This document shows, one piece after another, positions 55,814 to 64,000 of a DNA stretch of 64,000 nt. Position 1 is the stretch's first letter; each line of letters starts with the position of its first letter. Origin of the DNA: JAPPHA01 sp963664045 (lineage in GTDB: Bacteria; Pseudomonadota; Alphaproteobacteria; Rhodobacterales; Rhodobacteraceae); contig CAXXGT010000002.1 in the NCBI GenBank assembly GCA_963664045.2, positions 248,001 to 312,000 of the forward strand, written 5' to 3'. The position numbers and the translations under genes were made by a program. Under the pieces are notes generated by a model. The model did not search any database, was not told where the DNA came from, and was given only the letters and a program-made list of their open reading frames with translations.

Positions 55814-55831
55814 ATACTAGTAGACAAGTAT
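55814..55831. promoter_or_regulatory. Predicted operator between gntR and the sugar ABC operon
   Basis: The 18-base sequence ATACTAGTAGACAAGTAT has matching ends (ATACT with AGTAT) and resembles the ACTTGTATACAAGT-type sites of uronate-responsive GntR regulators. It lies about 40 bases before the ATPase start. The match is imperfect in the centre. Confidence 0.45.
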
Positions 55832-55869
55832 GGCAACTAAACGGTTGTGCATGCGGCCAGGGAGGGAGA

Positions 55870-56964
55870 ATGTCGGCAGTCGTCCTGCAGGACATTTACA
55901 AGCGCTTCGGAGCCGTGCAGGTGGTTCACGGCATTGACCTGAGGATCGATGCGCACGAATTCGTCGTCCTCGTCGGACCCTCCGGGTGCGGGAAATCCAC
56001 GACTTTGCGCATGATCGCAGGGCTTGAGGAGGTTTCCGAAGGCACGATCACGATCGACGGCCGGGTCGTCAACCGGGTGGCTCCCAAAGATCGCGATGTC
56101 GCGATGGTGTTCCAGGACTATGCGCTCTACCCGCATCTCAACGTTGCCGAGAACATCGCCTTCGGCCTGCGGATCCGGCGCATCAGGAAAGAGGTGATCG
56201 CGCAGTCGATCGCCGAGGTCGCAGATATTCTCGGACTCACCGATTACCTCGACCGTCGCCCGGCCGATCTTTCGGGTGGTCAACGGCAGCGGGTCGCGAT
56301 GGGTCGCGCCATCGTCCGTCATCCGAAGGTTTTCCTGTTCGATGAACCGCTTTCGAATCTCGACGCGAAACTCAGGACTCACATGCGTGCGGAGATTCGA
56401 CGCTTGCACAACCGCCTGCAGGTAACCTCGATCTACGTTACCCACGACCAGGTCGAAGCCATGACCCTTGCTGACCGCATTGTCGTGATGAATGGCGGCA
56501 ACATCGAACAGATCGGAACACCGATCGACCTGTTCATGAATCCCGAAAACACGTTCGTTGCCGGTTTCATCGGATCGCCGCCGATGAACCAGCTTCGGGG
56601 AACGCTGGCCAATGGCGCGGACGGTATGTCGGTGGAGCTGGGCGATTTCAGGATCGCTGTCCCCGAGACGATTCCAAGTGATCCTGGCCGCGATGTCATA
56701 CTGGGCATCCGTCCCGAACACGTGTCGCTCACTCCGTCAGCCCGGACATCTCCTGTTTCGATCAAACTCGATCTTGTCGAGCCGCTCGGGTCGGAAGCGC
56801 TCTTGCATGCCGAAGTCGAGCAGGGTCCGTTCATCATCAAGACGGCCATCCACGGCGACGTGACTCACTTGTCGGGCCTGTCGGAAGTCCACATCCCGGC
56901 GGACCTGGTCAAGGTGTTCGACGCGGAGACAGGTCGCGTACTCGTCGCATCGCACAGGAATTGA
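55870..56964 (+). CDS. Carbohydrate ABC transporter ATP-binding protein (UgpC/MsmK family)
   Basis: ATPase of 364 residues. Walker A GPSGCGKSTTLRMIAGLE (about 37-54), signature LSGGQRQRVAMGRAI, Walker B VFLFDEPLSNLD and the long C-terminal OB/TOBE region (ILGIRPEHVSL) of the MalK/UgpC type are present. GAGGGAGA precedes the ATG. First gene of the uptake operon. Confidence 0.93.
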   Translation: MSAVVLQDIYKRFGAVQVVHGIDLRIDAHEFVVLVGPSGCGKSTTLRMIAGLEEVSEGTITIDGRVVNRVAPKDRDVAMVFQDYALYPHLNVAENIAFGLRIRRIRKEVIAQSIAEVADILGLTDYLDRRPADLSGGQRQRVAMGRAIVRHPKVFLFDEPLSNLDAKLRTHMRAEIRRLHNRLQVTSIYVTHDQVEAMTLADRIVVMNGGNIEQIGTPIDLFMNPENTFVAGFIGSPPMNQLRGTLANGADGMSVELGDFRIAVPETIPSDPGRDVILGIRPEHVSLTPSARTSPVSIKLDLVEPLGSEALLHAEVEQGPFIIKTAIHGDVTHLSGLSEVHIPADLVKVFDAETGRVLVASHRN

Positions 56965-56973
56965 CGCCCAGCG

Positions 56974-57939
56974 ATGATCGATCTGCCCAAATCGTTCCAG
57001 GAATCCGAAACGGTTTCACGTTGGCGGGAACGGAGGACCTGGCTGGTCGATCATCTGAAACGCGAATGGCAGATCTACGTCATGCTGTTGCCAATGGTCA
57101 TCTGGTTCATCGTGTTCCTCTACAAACCGATGTACGGGCTGCAGGTGGCCTTCAAGGACTACTCGATCTTCCGCGGGGTGGCGAACAGCCCGTGGATCGG
57201 GCTGGAACACTTCGAAACCCTGTTCGCAAATTCGCAGTTCCTGCGCGCAATCAAGAACACGGTCATGATCAGCGCGTTGAGCCTGTGTTTCGGGTTCCCT
57301 GTCCCGATTCTCCTGGCGCTGATGTTCAACGAGATTCTGAACGCGGTTTTCAAGCGAACTGCCCAGACCATCGTTTACCTTCCGCATTTCATTTCGACCG
57401 TCATCATTGCAGGCATCGTGATCACCGCGTTTTCCCCAAGCGCCGGAATCGTCAACACGATCCTGGGCTGGTTCGGCATCGAATCGATCTATTTCCTGAC
57501 GAAACCCGAGTGGTTTCGCCCGATCTTTATCGGATCGGGGATCTGGCAGGAGGCAGGCTTCTCCTCGATCATCTTCCTCGCCGCCATTGCCGGAGTTAAT
57601 CCCTCGCTCTACGAGAGCGCCGTCGTCGACGGGGCGAGCCGGCTGCAGATGATGTGGAAAATCACGATCCCGTCGATCATGCCGACAATCATCATCATGC
57701 TGATCATTCGCATCGGCAACCTGATGGAAGTCGGATTTGAACTGATCATACTGCTGTACCAGCCGGCCACCTACCAGACCGCGGATGTGATCAACACCTT
57801 CATATACCGCCTGGGTTTGCAGGGCGGTCAATACGATCTCGCCGCCGCAGCCGGCCTGTTCAATGCCGGCGTCGCCTTTGTGCTGGTGATGGCAGCCAAC
57901 ACCTTGTCCAAGCGCTATTCGCGCACTTCGTTGTGGTGA
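56974..57939 (+). CDS. Carbohydrate ABC transporter permease (LplB family)
   Basis: Permease of 321 residues. After a basic N-terminus, the first helix is YVMLLPMVIWFIVFLYKPMYG, followed by LQVAFKDYSIFRGVANSPWIGL, typical of LplB-type proteins. The EAA loop is YESAVVDGASRLQMMWKITIPSI. It starts 9 bases after the ATPase gene and pairs with the next permease. Confidence 0.93.
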   Translation: MIDLPKSFQESETVSRWRERRTWLVDHLKREWQIYVMLLPMVIWFIVFLYKPMYGLQVAFKDYSIFRGVANSPWIGLEHFETLFANSQFLRAIKNTVMISALSLCFGFPVPILLALMFNEILNAVFKRTAQTIVYLPHFISTVIIAGIVITAFSPSAGIVNTILGWFGIESIYFLTKPEWFRPIFIGSGIWQEAGFSSIIFLAAIAGVNPSLYESAVVDGASRLQMMWKITIPSIMPTIIIMLIIRIGNLMEVGFELIILLYQPATYQTADVINTFIYRLGLQGGQYDLAAAAGLFNAGVAFVLVMAANTLSKRYSRTSLW

Positions 57940-57949
57940 GGACGCGGAC

Positions 57950-58831
57950 ATGGCGAACATGAATCTCTATTCGCGCGGGGACAAGCTGTTCGTTCGAATC
58001 AACATGGTACTGATCGGGCTGTTCACGCTCAGCACACTGTATCCATTCATCTACATCGCGGCGGTTTCATTCAGCTCGGGTTTCGCCGCGCGAGCCGGGA
58101 TCGTGATCCTGACCCCGGTGGACACGACGCTCGCCGCCTACGGCCGCGTCCTTTCGGAACCCCAGTTCTGGAACTCCTACGGGAACACCTTCATCTACAC
58201 GATCGGTGGAACGCTCACGAGCCTCATCATCATCATCCCCGGAGCCTACGCCCTGTCGAGACCGCAACTTGTCGGCCGGCGGTTCTGGAACCTGCTGGTT
58301 GCATTCACCATGTGGTTCCACGCCGGCATGATTCCGTTCTGGCTGAACATCCGTGATCTGGGGCTGCTCGACACTTATTTCGGTATCATCATCGCGTTTG
58401 CCTGCAATGCCTTCAACATCATCCTCTTGAGGAACTTTTTCGAGAGCATTCCGAAGTCATTCGAGGACGCGGCGCGAATGGACGGAGCAAACGAGTTCCA
58501 GGTCCTTTGGAAGGTGTTTATCCCGCTGTCGAAACCCGCAATCGCCACAATAACGCTCTTTTGCGTCGTGTCGCGGTGGAACGGATTCTTCTGGGCAATG
58601 GTGCTGCTGACCGACTCCGGGAAAATCCCGCTTCAGGTCTACCTGCGCCAGACAATCGCAAGGCTGTCCGATGACGAGGAATTCTCGTCCACCCTGCTCG
58701 ATGCACCCTACAGCGTGGAAACCGTAACCGCCGCGATCATCGTCTGTTCGATCATCCCGGTGCTCATCTTTTACCCATTCATCCAGAAGTACTTCAACAA
58801 GGGTATACTTCTGGGTGGTGTCAAAGAGTGA
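57950..58831 (+). CDS. Carbohydrate ABC transporter permease (LplC/YtcP family)
   Basis: Permease of 293 residues. ALSRPQLVGRRFWNLLVAFTMWF, the EAA loop SFEDAARMDGANEFQVLWKVFIPLSKPA and the terminal IQKYFNKGILLGGVKE are classical for this family, known from uptake of oligo-uronides and complex sugars. It overlaps no gene and is followed within 30 bases by the binding protein. Confidence 0.93.
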   Translation: MANMNLYSRGDKLFVRINMVLIGLFTLSTLYPFIYIAAVSFSSGFAARAGIVILTPVDTTLAAYGRVLSEPQFWNSYGNTFIYTIGGTLTSLIIIIPGAYALSRPQLVGRRFWNLLVAFTMWFHAGMIPFWLNIRDLGLLDTYFGIIIAFACNAFNIILLRNFFESIPKSFEDAARMDGANEFQVLWKVFIPLSKPAIATITLFCVVSRWNGFFWAMVLLTDSGKIPLQVYLRQTIARLSDDEEFSSTLLDAPYSVETVTAAIIVCSIIPVLIFYPFIQKYFNKGILLGGVKE

Positions 58832-58859
58832 TTCACATCGCAAGAAAAGGAGAAAACCA

Positions 58860-60413
58860 ATGCGATACCTCGCTTTAACCTCATTGGTCCTGGCCGCGGG
58901 GGCGATTGCATCGCCCGCACTCGCGGACGGTCACCTCATGATCGTGGATGAACCGCTGGAGCTGACCATCCACATGCACCACAAACGTTATCCGGCCTAC
59001 AACGAGGACTGGCCGGTTGAACAGGAAGCGCGGCGGTTGACCAATATCCACCTCAAGAACGCGACGATGGGATCCAATACCGATAACAGCGGCGAGGCGA
59101 TCAACCTGTTGCTGGCGTCGGGGAACATTCCGGACATCGTCGGCACGTCCCGGATCAAGGATATTGTCAACCAGTACGGCCCGCAGGGTGCGTTCATGCC
59201 GCTCAACGACCTGATCGACGAGCACGCACCACATCTGCAAGCGTTCTTCGAAAAGAACCCGCAGATCAAGTCAGCGATTTCCGCCGCGGACGGCAACATG
59301 TACTACATTCCGTACCTGCCGGACGGGAAATACGGACGGGCATACTTCATCCGGTACGACTGGCTCGACAAGCTGGGGCTCGCAGTTCCGGAAAGCGTCG
59401 ACGAGGTCAAGGCGGTGCTGGAAGCATTCCGCGACCAGGATCCGAACGGAAACGGCCTGAAGGACGAAGTGCCATACTTTGCCCGCCAGTGGGAAGAACT
59501 CATTCGTCTGGTGACGTTATGGGAAGGACGCTCGTCGGGCTCGGACACGTACCACGACTTCTACGTCGACAGCGGACAGATCAAGCATCCATACGCTGAA
59601 GTCGGATACCGCGAAGGGATCAAGAACCTGACGCAGTGGTATGCTGAAGGTCTTATCGACGCGGAAATCTTCACCCGCGGTTCCAGTGCGCGCGAATACC
59701 TGCTTTCGGAAAACCTCGGTGGCATGACGCATGACTGGTTCGCCTCGACCAGCGGGTACAATTCGACCCTGCAGGACAAGATCGACGGGTTCGTGTTCAA
59801 GGCCTTTGCGCCGCCGGCTTCCATTTCAGGCGCGCGCATCGAGGAACACCGCCGCATCCCGATCAAGCCGGACGGCTGGGCGATCGGCGGTTTCAACGAA
59901 CATCCCGTCGAAACGATCAAGTACTTCGATTTCTGGTTTTCGCCCGAAGGGCGGAACATCGTGAACTTCGGCGTCGAAGGCGTGCACTGGACAATGCAGG
60001 ACGGCAAGGCGATCTTCACCGACGCCATCCTGGGAACAGGTCGTCCGGTGAACTCTCAGCTCTACGAGTTGGGCGCGCAACTGCACGCACGCGGCTATTA
60101 CCAGGACTATGGCTACGAGATCCAGTGGTCGAACGAGTATGCACTTGAAGGAATCGCTCTCTACGACGCGGGCGATTACCTGATCGACCAGTTCCTCGGA
60201 GTCGCGTTCAACGAGGAAGAACAGGCAGTCTATGACAAGCATTGGACAACGGTTCGGACCTACATGCTTGAACGGCAACAGGCCTGGATCCTGGGAACCG
60301 GTGATGTCGAAGCGGACTGGGACGCCTACATCGCCGATCTCGACAGCATGGGGCTGAATGACGTGTTGGCAGCCATGCAGTCTGCCTACAATCGTCAGTA
60401 CGCAGAAAGCTGA
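58860..60413 (+). CDS. Extracellular solute-binding protein (LipO/SBP family 1, oligosaccharide)
   Basis: Periplasmic receptor of 517 residues with a Sec signal peptide (MRYLALTSLVLAAGAIASPA, cleavage after LADG). The body matches large LipO-like receptors (NLLLASGNIPDIVGTSRIKD, DGNMYYIPYLPDGKYGRAYF, DQDPNGNGLKDEVPYF with a calcium-binding-like loop). AAGGAG precedes the ATG at 58860 at ideal spacing. Together with the lyase downstream it probably binds unsaturated uronate oligosaccharides. Confidence 0.92.
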   Translation: MRYLALTSLVLAAGAIASPALADGHLMIVDEPLELTIHMHHKRYPAYNEDWPVEQEARRLTNIHLKNATMGSNTDNSGEAINLLLASGNIPDIVGTSRIKDIVNQYGPQGAFMPLNDLIDEHAPHLQAFFEKNPQIKSAISAADGNMYYIPYLPDGKYGRAYFIRYDWLDKLGLAVPESVDEVKAVLEAFRDQDPNGNGLKDEVPYFARQWEELIRLVTLWEGRSSGSDTYHDFYVDSGQIKHPYAEVGYREGIKNLTQWYAEGLIDAEIFTRGSSAREYLLSENLGGMTHDWFASTSGYNSTLQDKIDGFVFKAFAPPASISGARIEEHRRIPIKPDGWAIGGFNEHPVETIKYFDFWFSPEGRNIVNFGVEGVHWTMQDGKAIFTDAILGTGRPVNSQLYELGAQLHARGYYQDYGYEIQWSNEYALEGIALYDAGDYLIDQFLGVAFNEEEQAVYDKHWTTVRTYMLERQQAWILGTGDVEADWDAYIADLDSMGLNDVLAAMQSAYNRQYAES

Positions 60414-60474
60414 ACCTTCCAATCCGGCGGCGCACTGTTCAGGTGCGCCGCCCAACACCAATTCACAGGATTCA

Positions 60475-63400
60475 ATGATGGACGCCACCAAATCGGACGG
60501 AGGGGGCTTGCGTCCGCTGGACGAGCCACCCACGGGTCGGCTGACGATCCAGTACGCGCCGCTTCCCGAAACCGAAATCGTCGAGAACCCGCCGAGATTT
60601 ACTTGGGTTCCCGACATCGAGGATGACGTGTCATACGCCGTTTCGGTCACCGGAGGTGACGGTTCGGAGCGACTCTATTCGAACATCCCGGTCAACTTCT
60701 TCACTCCGTCCGAGGCAATGCCTGACGGCACGTATTCCTGGCGTTACTGCGTCTGGGCGAACGAACGCCCGGCAAGCGCCTGGAGCAGCGAGCGCGGTTT
60801 CCGAATCTCCGGGGGTCGGGTAGGACACTGGCGCGCGCACCAAAGGCCACGTTTCCAGCATCCCCCCTAAAATTCCGGACGTCCGGTTTTCCCGGGTCCG
60901 GCTTCAAGCGTCAGGCACCCCCCCGCAGGAGTTCGGTGCGGTGCCTTCCGCGACATCCGCCACGCTTAAGGCTGACCCAGCCATGCCCGTGGCAACATCC
61001 CGCGTTTGCGCCGCCCTTCGGCTCGACAGCACCACCCGTCATCCGGGTGATATCATCGGTCGACACCGGGCTCTGTGTCCCGGCATGACCTGCCGCCTTC
61101 GCCACCTGAGCCCAGAGGCCCTCGCTCCGGACGGGTTATGTTGTTCCGCCCATCACCGCTTAATCGGCCTCATCCGCCAGTCAGGAGAACTCCGTGCCAT
61201 TTCCCGCACTGCGGTTATTGGCACGGTCCTTGACATTCAAGGGTCACAACATCCTGTCCGTTCTCCTCACCTTCCGGTCTTTCACTGCTGAACTTTCCCG
61301 AATTGCCGCCGTCTCTACGCCGGGGGACCCGGTGCGTGCTCACCTCGGTTCTTCCGCACCGGTGCTAGCCATCGGGTAGCAGGCTGACCCTTGGCATCCT
61401 CCAATATCCCCACAAGTCAGCTTCCATGTGGGGGCGAACTTTTCGTCGCATCAACAATCGTTCGCTTTCGCTACGGCCCTTCGGTTTGTTCGCCATCCTG
61501 ACTGACCGGACCGGTTGGAGCCTTGCTCCAGCCACGCCCACGATGGCTTTCTACGTCCCAGCTCGCAGGCACCAGGTCACCCCGGTACCCGTGGGATATG
61601 CTACGGCGCCAAACCAAGAATTGCGCCGGCGGGACTCACACCCGCTAGTTCAGCAGCCAGACTCGCTGCACACCTGCCCGTGACGCCCCTGGCAACTCGT
61701 GAATCCCGCTTCGACCGAGTTTCGGCAACACATCCGCGCCTTTGGCTCGATGCCCCGCGCGTGGCGGCGTTTCGCGAAGCGCTCGACAACGATCCGGATT
61801 ACTGCGGCTGGACTGCCTTCATGCAACGCTCGGTCACCCCTTGGGAAGACCGAAAACCGATTCCGGAACCGGCACCCTACCCTGGCGACCGACGTGTCGC
61901 GTCGATCTGGCGGCAGACGTACATCGATTGCCAGGAAGTTATCTACGCCATACGCCACCAGGCGATCGCGGGGAGAATTCTCGAAGACGCCAGGCTGATC
62001 GCCAATGCCAGGGAATGGCTGTTGGAGGCCGCCAATTGGGACCCAAACGGGACGACGTCACGCAGCTACACGGACGAATGGGCCTTTCGCATCGTCCTGG
62101 CGCTTGCCTGGGGTTATGACTGGTTGCACGAAGACCTTTCGGATGCCGAACGCATGACCGTTCGGCGTGCGCTCCTCGAGCGCACCCGACAGGTGGCTGA
62201 CCATTGCATCCGGAACGCGCAAATTCACTTTTTCCCGTTCGACAGCCACTCGGTGCGTTCGGTTTCGTCGGTGCTTGTTCCAGCCTCTCTCGCAATGCTG
62301 GGTGAAGAGCCCGAAGCCGAGGAATGGCTGCATTACGCGGTCGAGTTCCTGTCGACGGTCTACCCCCCCTGGGGGGACACCGACGGCGGGTGGGCCGAAG
62401 GCCCGCACTACTGGATGACCGGAATGGCCTGCCTGATCGATGCCGCGAACCTTCTTCGAAACGCCACCGGGATCGACCTCTACGACCGGCCTTTCTTCCA
62501 ACGAACCGGCGACTTCCCGCTGTTCGCGCGGGCACCGGATACCCGCCGCGCCACTTTCGGCGACGACAGCACACTGGGCGATTCTCCGTGTCTCAAGCTC
62601 GGATACAACCTGCGCCAGTTCGCCGGCGTGACAGGCAACACTGCTTACCAGTGGTATTTCGAGGAAATCCTGGGGAACGACGCGGGAACTGAGAAAGAGT
62701 TTTACAACTGGGGCTGGTGGGACCTGGCGTTTGACGATCTCGTCTATGCGCACGATTTTCCCAAGATCACGGCCGAGCCTCCTCCTGCACATGACCGCTT
62801 GCGCTGGTTCAGGGGAATCGGATGGGCAGCGATCCAGTCAGGGCTGGGCGATCCCGACCGGCACATCCATTTCGTCATGAAGTCAAGTCCCTGGGGTTCG
62901 ATCAGTCACAGCCACGGCGACCAGAACGCTTTCTGCCTCGCCGCCTTCGGCGAAGACCTGGCCATTCAGTCCGGCCATTACGTCGCATTCAATTCCTCGA
63001 TGCACCGGGATTGGCGCCGCCAGACGATTTCAAAGAACTCCATCCTGTTGAACGGAAAGGGCCAATATGCCGGGAAGAACAAGGCGAAAGCGATGGAAGC
63101 TGCCGGCAGGATCCTTGATGCACGCGAGGCCGATGACCATGTCTACATCCGCGGAGATGCTACGATGGCCTACCGGAGCCTTTCGCCTTACGTCGAAAGT
63201 GTCTTGCGGGACGTCTACTTTGTGCATGACAGTTACTTTGTCATCGTCGACCGGGTCGAGGCCGGCGAACCGGTCACGCTGGACTGGCTGTTCCACACCA
63301 GCGCCCCGATGGACCTCGGCATGACGACCTTCCGCTACACCGGCGATCGCGCAGGTATCTACGGCAAGTTTCTGTGGTCCGAGGCAGGTCCGCCGGTCAT

Positions 63401-63656
63401 CACCCAAGCGACCGGATTTCCGGGGGTTGACCCTGAGGAGTTCGCCGGGCTGCCTCAGAGTACACGCCTCTGCGCCGGTTTTCCGGCTGCAACCAGCCAC
63501 CGGATCGCAACGCTCCTCGTACCCTATCCGGCGCACACGCCCTGCCGGGTCTTTCATTTCCTGGACGACCAGGGATACGACTGCGACCTTTATTTTTCAG
63601 ATTCTCTCGACCGCACGTTCAGGGTCGGGATCCCGAAATCCCTAAAAGCACGATAG
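60475..63656 (+). pseudogene. Heparinase II/III-family polysaccharide lyase gene, split by an antisense group II intron
   Basis: Exon-like part 1 (60475-60814) encodes the DUF4962-type N-terminus: ETEIVENPPRFTWVPDIED, PDGTYSWRYCVWA and GFRISG. Part 2 (61672-63656) encodes ATHPRLWLDAPRVAAFREAL, then YDWLHEDLSDAERMTVRRAL, WAEGPHYWM, SPWGSISHSHGDQNAFCLAAF with the heparinase-type His and Tyr region, and TLDWLFHTSAPM. Deleting 60815-61671 joins them in frame as SGDLPVTPLAT. The 857-bp insert lies in the opposite orientation, so it cannot splice from this mRNA. It therefore should be inactive unless part 2 alone is expressed. Confidence 0.88.
60815..61671 (-). mobile_element. ORF-less group II intron, type 1, third copy (857 nt), antisense in the lyase gene
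   Basis: Minus strand. The 5' end GTGCAGCGAGTCTGG at 61671 follows exon ACGGGCAGGT; the 3' end CCTACCCGAC is at 60815. Domain V is 60870-60905 with AGCCGGA, a GAAA loop and the ACG bulge; domain VI follows with its bulged A seven bases from the end. Differences from the 31.5-33.2 kb copies are few: a C run of 7 versus 5 and 6, and scattered substitutions. The boundaries restore the lyase frame exactly. Confidence 0.85.
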
Positions 63657-63664
63657 GACAAACC

Positions 63665-64000
63665 ATGCTGCAAACCCAAGTCAAGACCACGAACGCAGAC
63701 CCCGATCTGAACGGAAAGGTCGCAATCGTCACCGGGGGAGGGCGCGACATCGGACGCGCCTGTGCCTTGCGACTTTCGGAAGCAGGCGCCGCGGTGGCAA
63801 TCAACTATCACACCTCCGCCGCCGGAGCAGAGAGCGCGGTTGATGAAATAGCCGGGGCAGGCGGCCGGGCGTTGGCAATGCAAGGCGACATGACATCAGA
63901 GGCCGACGTCGACCGGCTGGTCGCCGAAACGGCTTCCGAGCTCGGTGGCCAGGTTGACGTTCTCGTCCATGTTACCGGTGGAATGATCGCGAGAAAACCC
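63665..64000 (+). CDS. SDR-family oxidoreductase (partial, C-terminus off window)
   Basis: The first 112 residues are present. The NAD(P) motif GKVAIVTGGGRDIGRACALRLS (about 18-39) and DVLVHVTGGM (normally NNAGG, here HVTGG) are visible. The Ser-Tyr-Lys catalytic residues are beyond the window. In lyase clusters such enzymes reduce 4-deoxy-5-hexoseulose uronate or related sugars. It lies 8 bases after the lyase stop, in the same operon. Confidence 0.9.
   Translation, partial: MLQTQVKTTNADPDLNGKVAIVTGGGRDIGRACALRLSEAGAAVAINYHTSAAGAESAVDEIAGAGGRALAMQGDMTSEADVDRLVAETASELGGQVDVLVHVTGGMIARKP

Noticed and set aside
60812..61673. Intron boundary placed at GTGTG (61673) to match the GUGYG consensus
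   Set aside because: That choice loses two host bases: the lyase frame breaks and the nested copy fails to restore its host. The boundary at GTGCAG (61671) restores both and agrees with the outer copy, where the preceding base is C.

Overview
The window looks like a chromosome segment of an alphaproteobacterium with moderate-to-high GC. The evidence is a C4 (Shemin-type) 5-aminolevulinate synthase beside hemC, hemE and hemF; an F0 operon with paired b and b' subunits; the order ffh, acetyltransferase, chorismate mutase, rpsP, rimM, trmD, rplS, rpmE; a COQ9-family gene; a DUF1013 regulator; and a RibH2-type lumazine synthase under an FMN riboswitch. The layout is close to that of Rhodobacterales/Rhizobiales relatives, but the species cannot be named from sequence alone.

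Region by region. 1-0.5 kb: start of ribH2 and its riboswitch (minus strand). 0.7-9.1 kb: a tightly overlapping minus-strand operon (Lrp regulator, short hydantoinase/oxoprolinase-like protein, DUF917 protein, five-gene oligopeptide-type ABC transporter). 9.3 kb: OmpA-like lipoprotein. 11.0-13.7 kb: F0 part of ATP synthase. 14-15 kb: EamA transporter. 15.3-24 kb: a catabolic island with a sulfoacetaldehyde acetyltransferase-like ThDP enzyme, a GMC flavoprotein dehydrogenase, a ProU-type ABC transporter with an unusual permease, and a divergent FCD-type GntR regulator flanked by two perfect palindromes; it may serve C2-sulfonate use. 24.9-30.3 kb: an aldehyde dehydrogenase, luciferase-like monooxygenase and alpha/beta hydrolase operon whose monooxygenase gene is broken by a 2.16-kb ISAs1-type element with clear terminal inverted repeats and a 10-bp target duplication. 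30.3-35.5 kb: a decayed, mobile-element-rich zone with three nested ORF-less group II introns, a serine-recombinase fragment and inositol-catabolism remnants.

36-54 kb is largely housekeeping: ffh to rpmE, a D,D-carboxypeptidase, clpS, an RsmC-like methyltransferase, hemC/hemE/hemF/hemA, DUF1013, a frameshifted nucleotidyltransferase relic, quinone oxidoreductase, class-IV aminotransferase, COQ9 and rpsU. 54.9-64 kb is a carbohydrate (probably polyuronide) cluster: GntR, ABC transporter, heparinase II/III-type lyase and SDR. The lyase gene is split by a third copy of the same 0.86-kb group II intron, lying antisense to it, so splicing of the lyase mRNA cannot repair it.

The most notable signal is this small family of ORF-less group II introns. 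There are three near-identical copies of 855-857 nt, two nested one inside the other, and the nested pair itself sits inside a different 0.89-kb ORF-less group II intron. Boundaries are fixed because removing each copy restores its host sequence exactly. No intron-encoded reverse transcriptase is present in the window, so mobility would need a protein supplied in trans.
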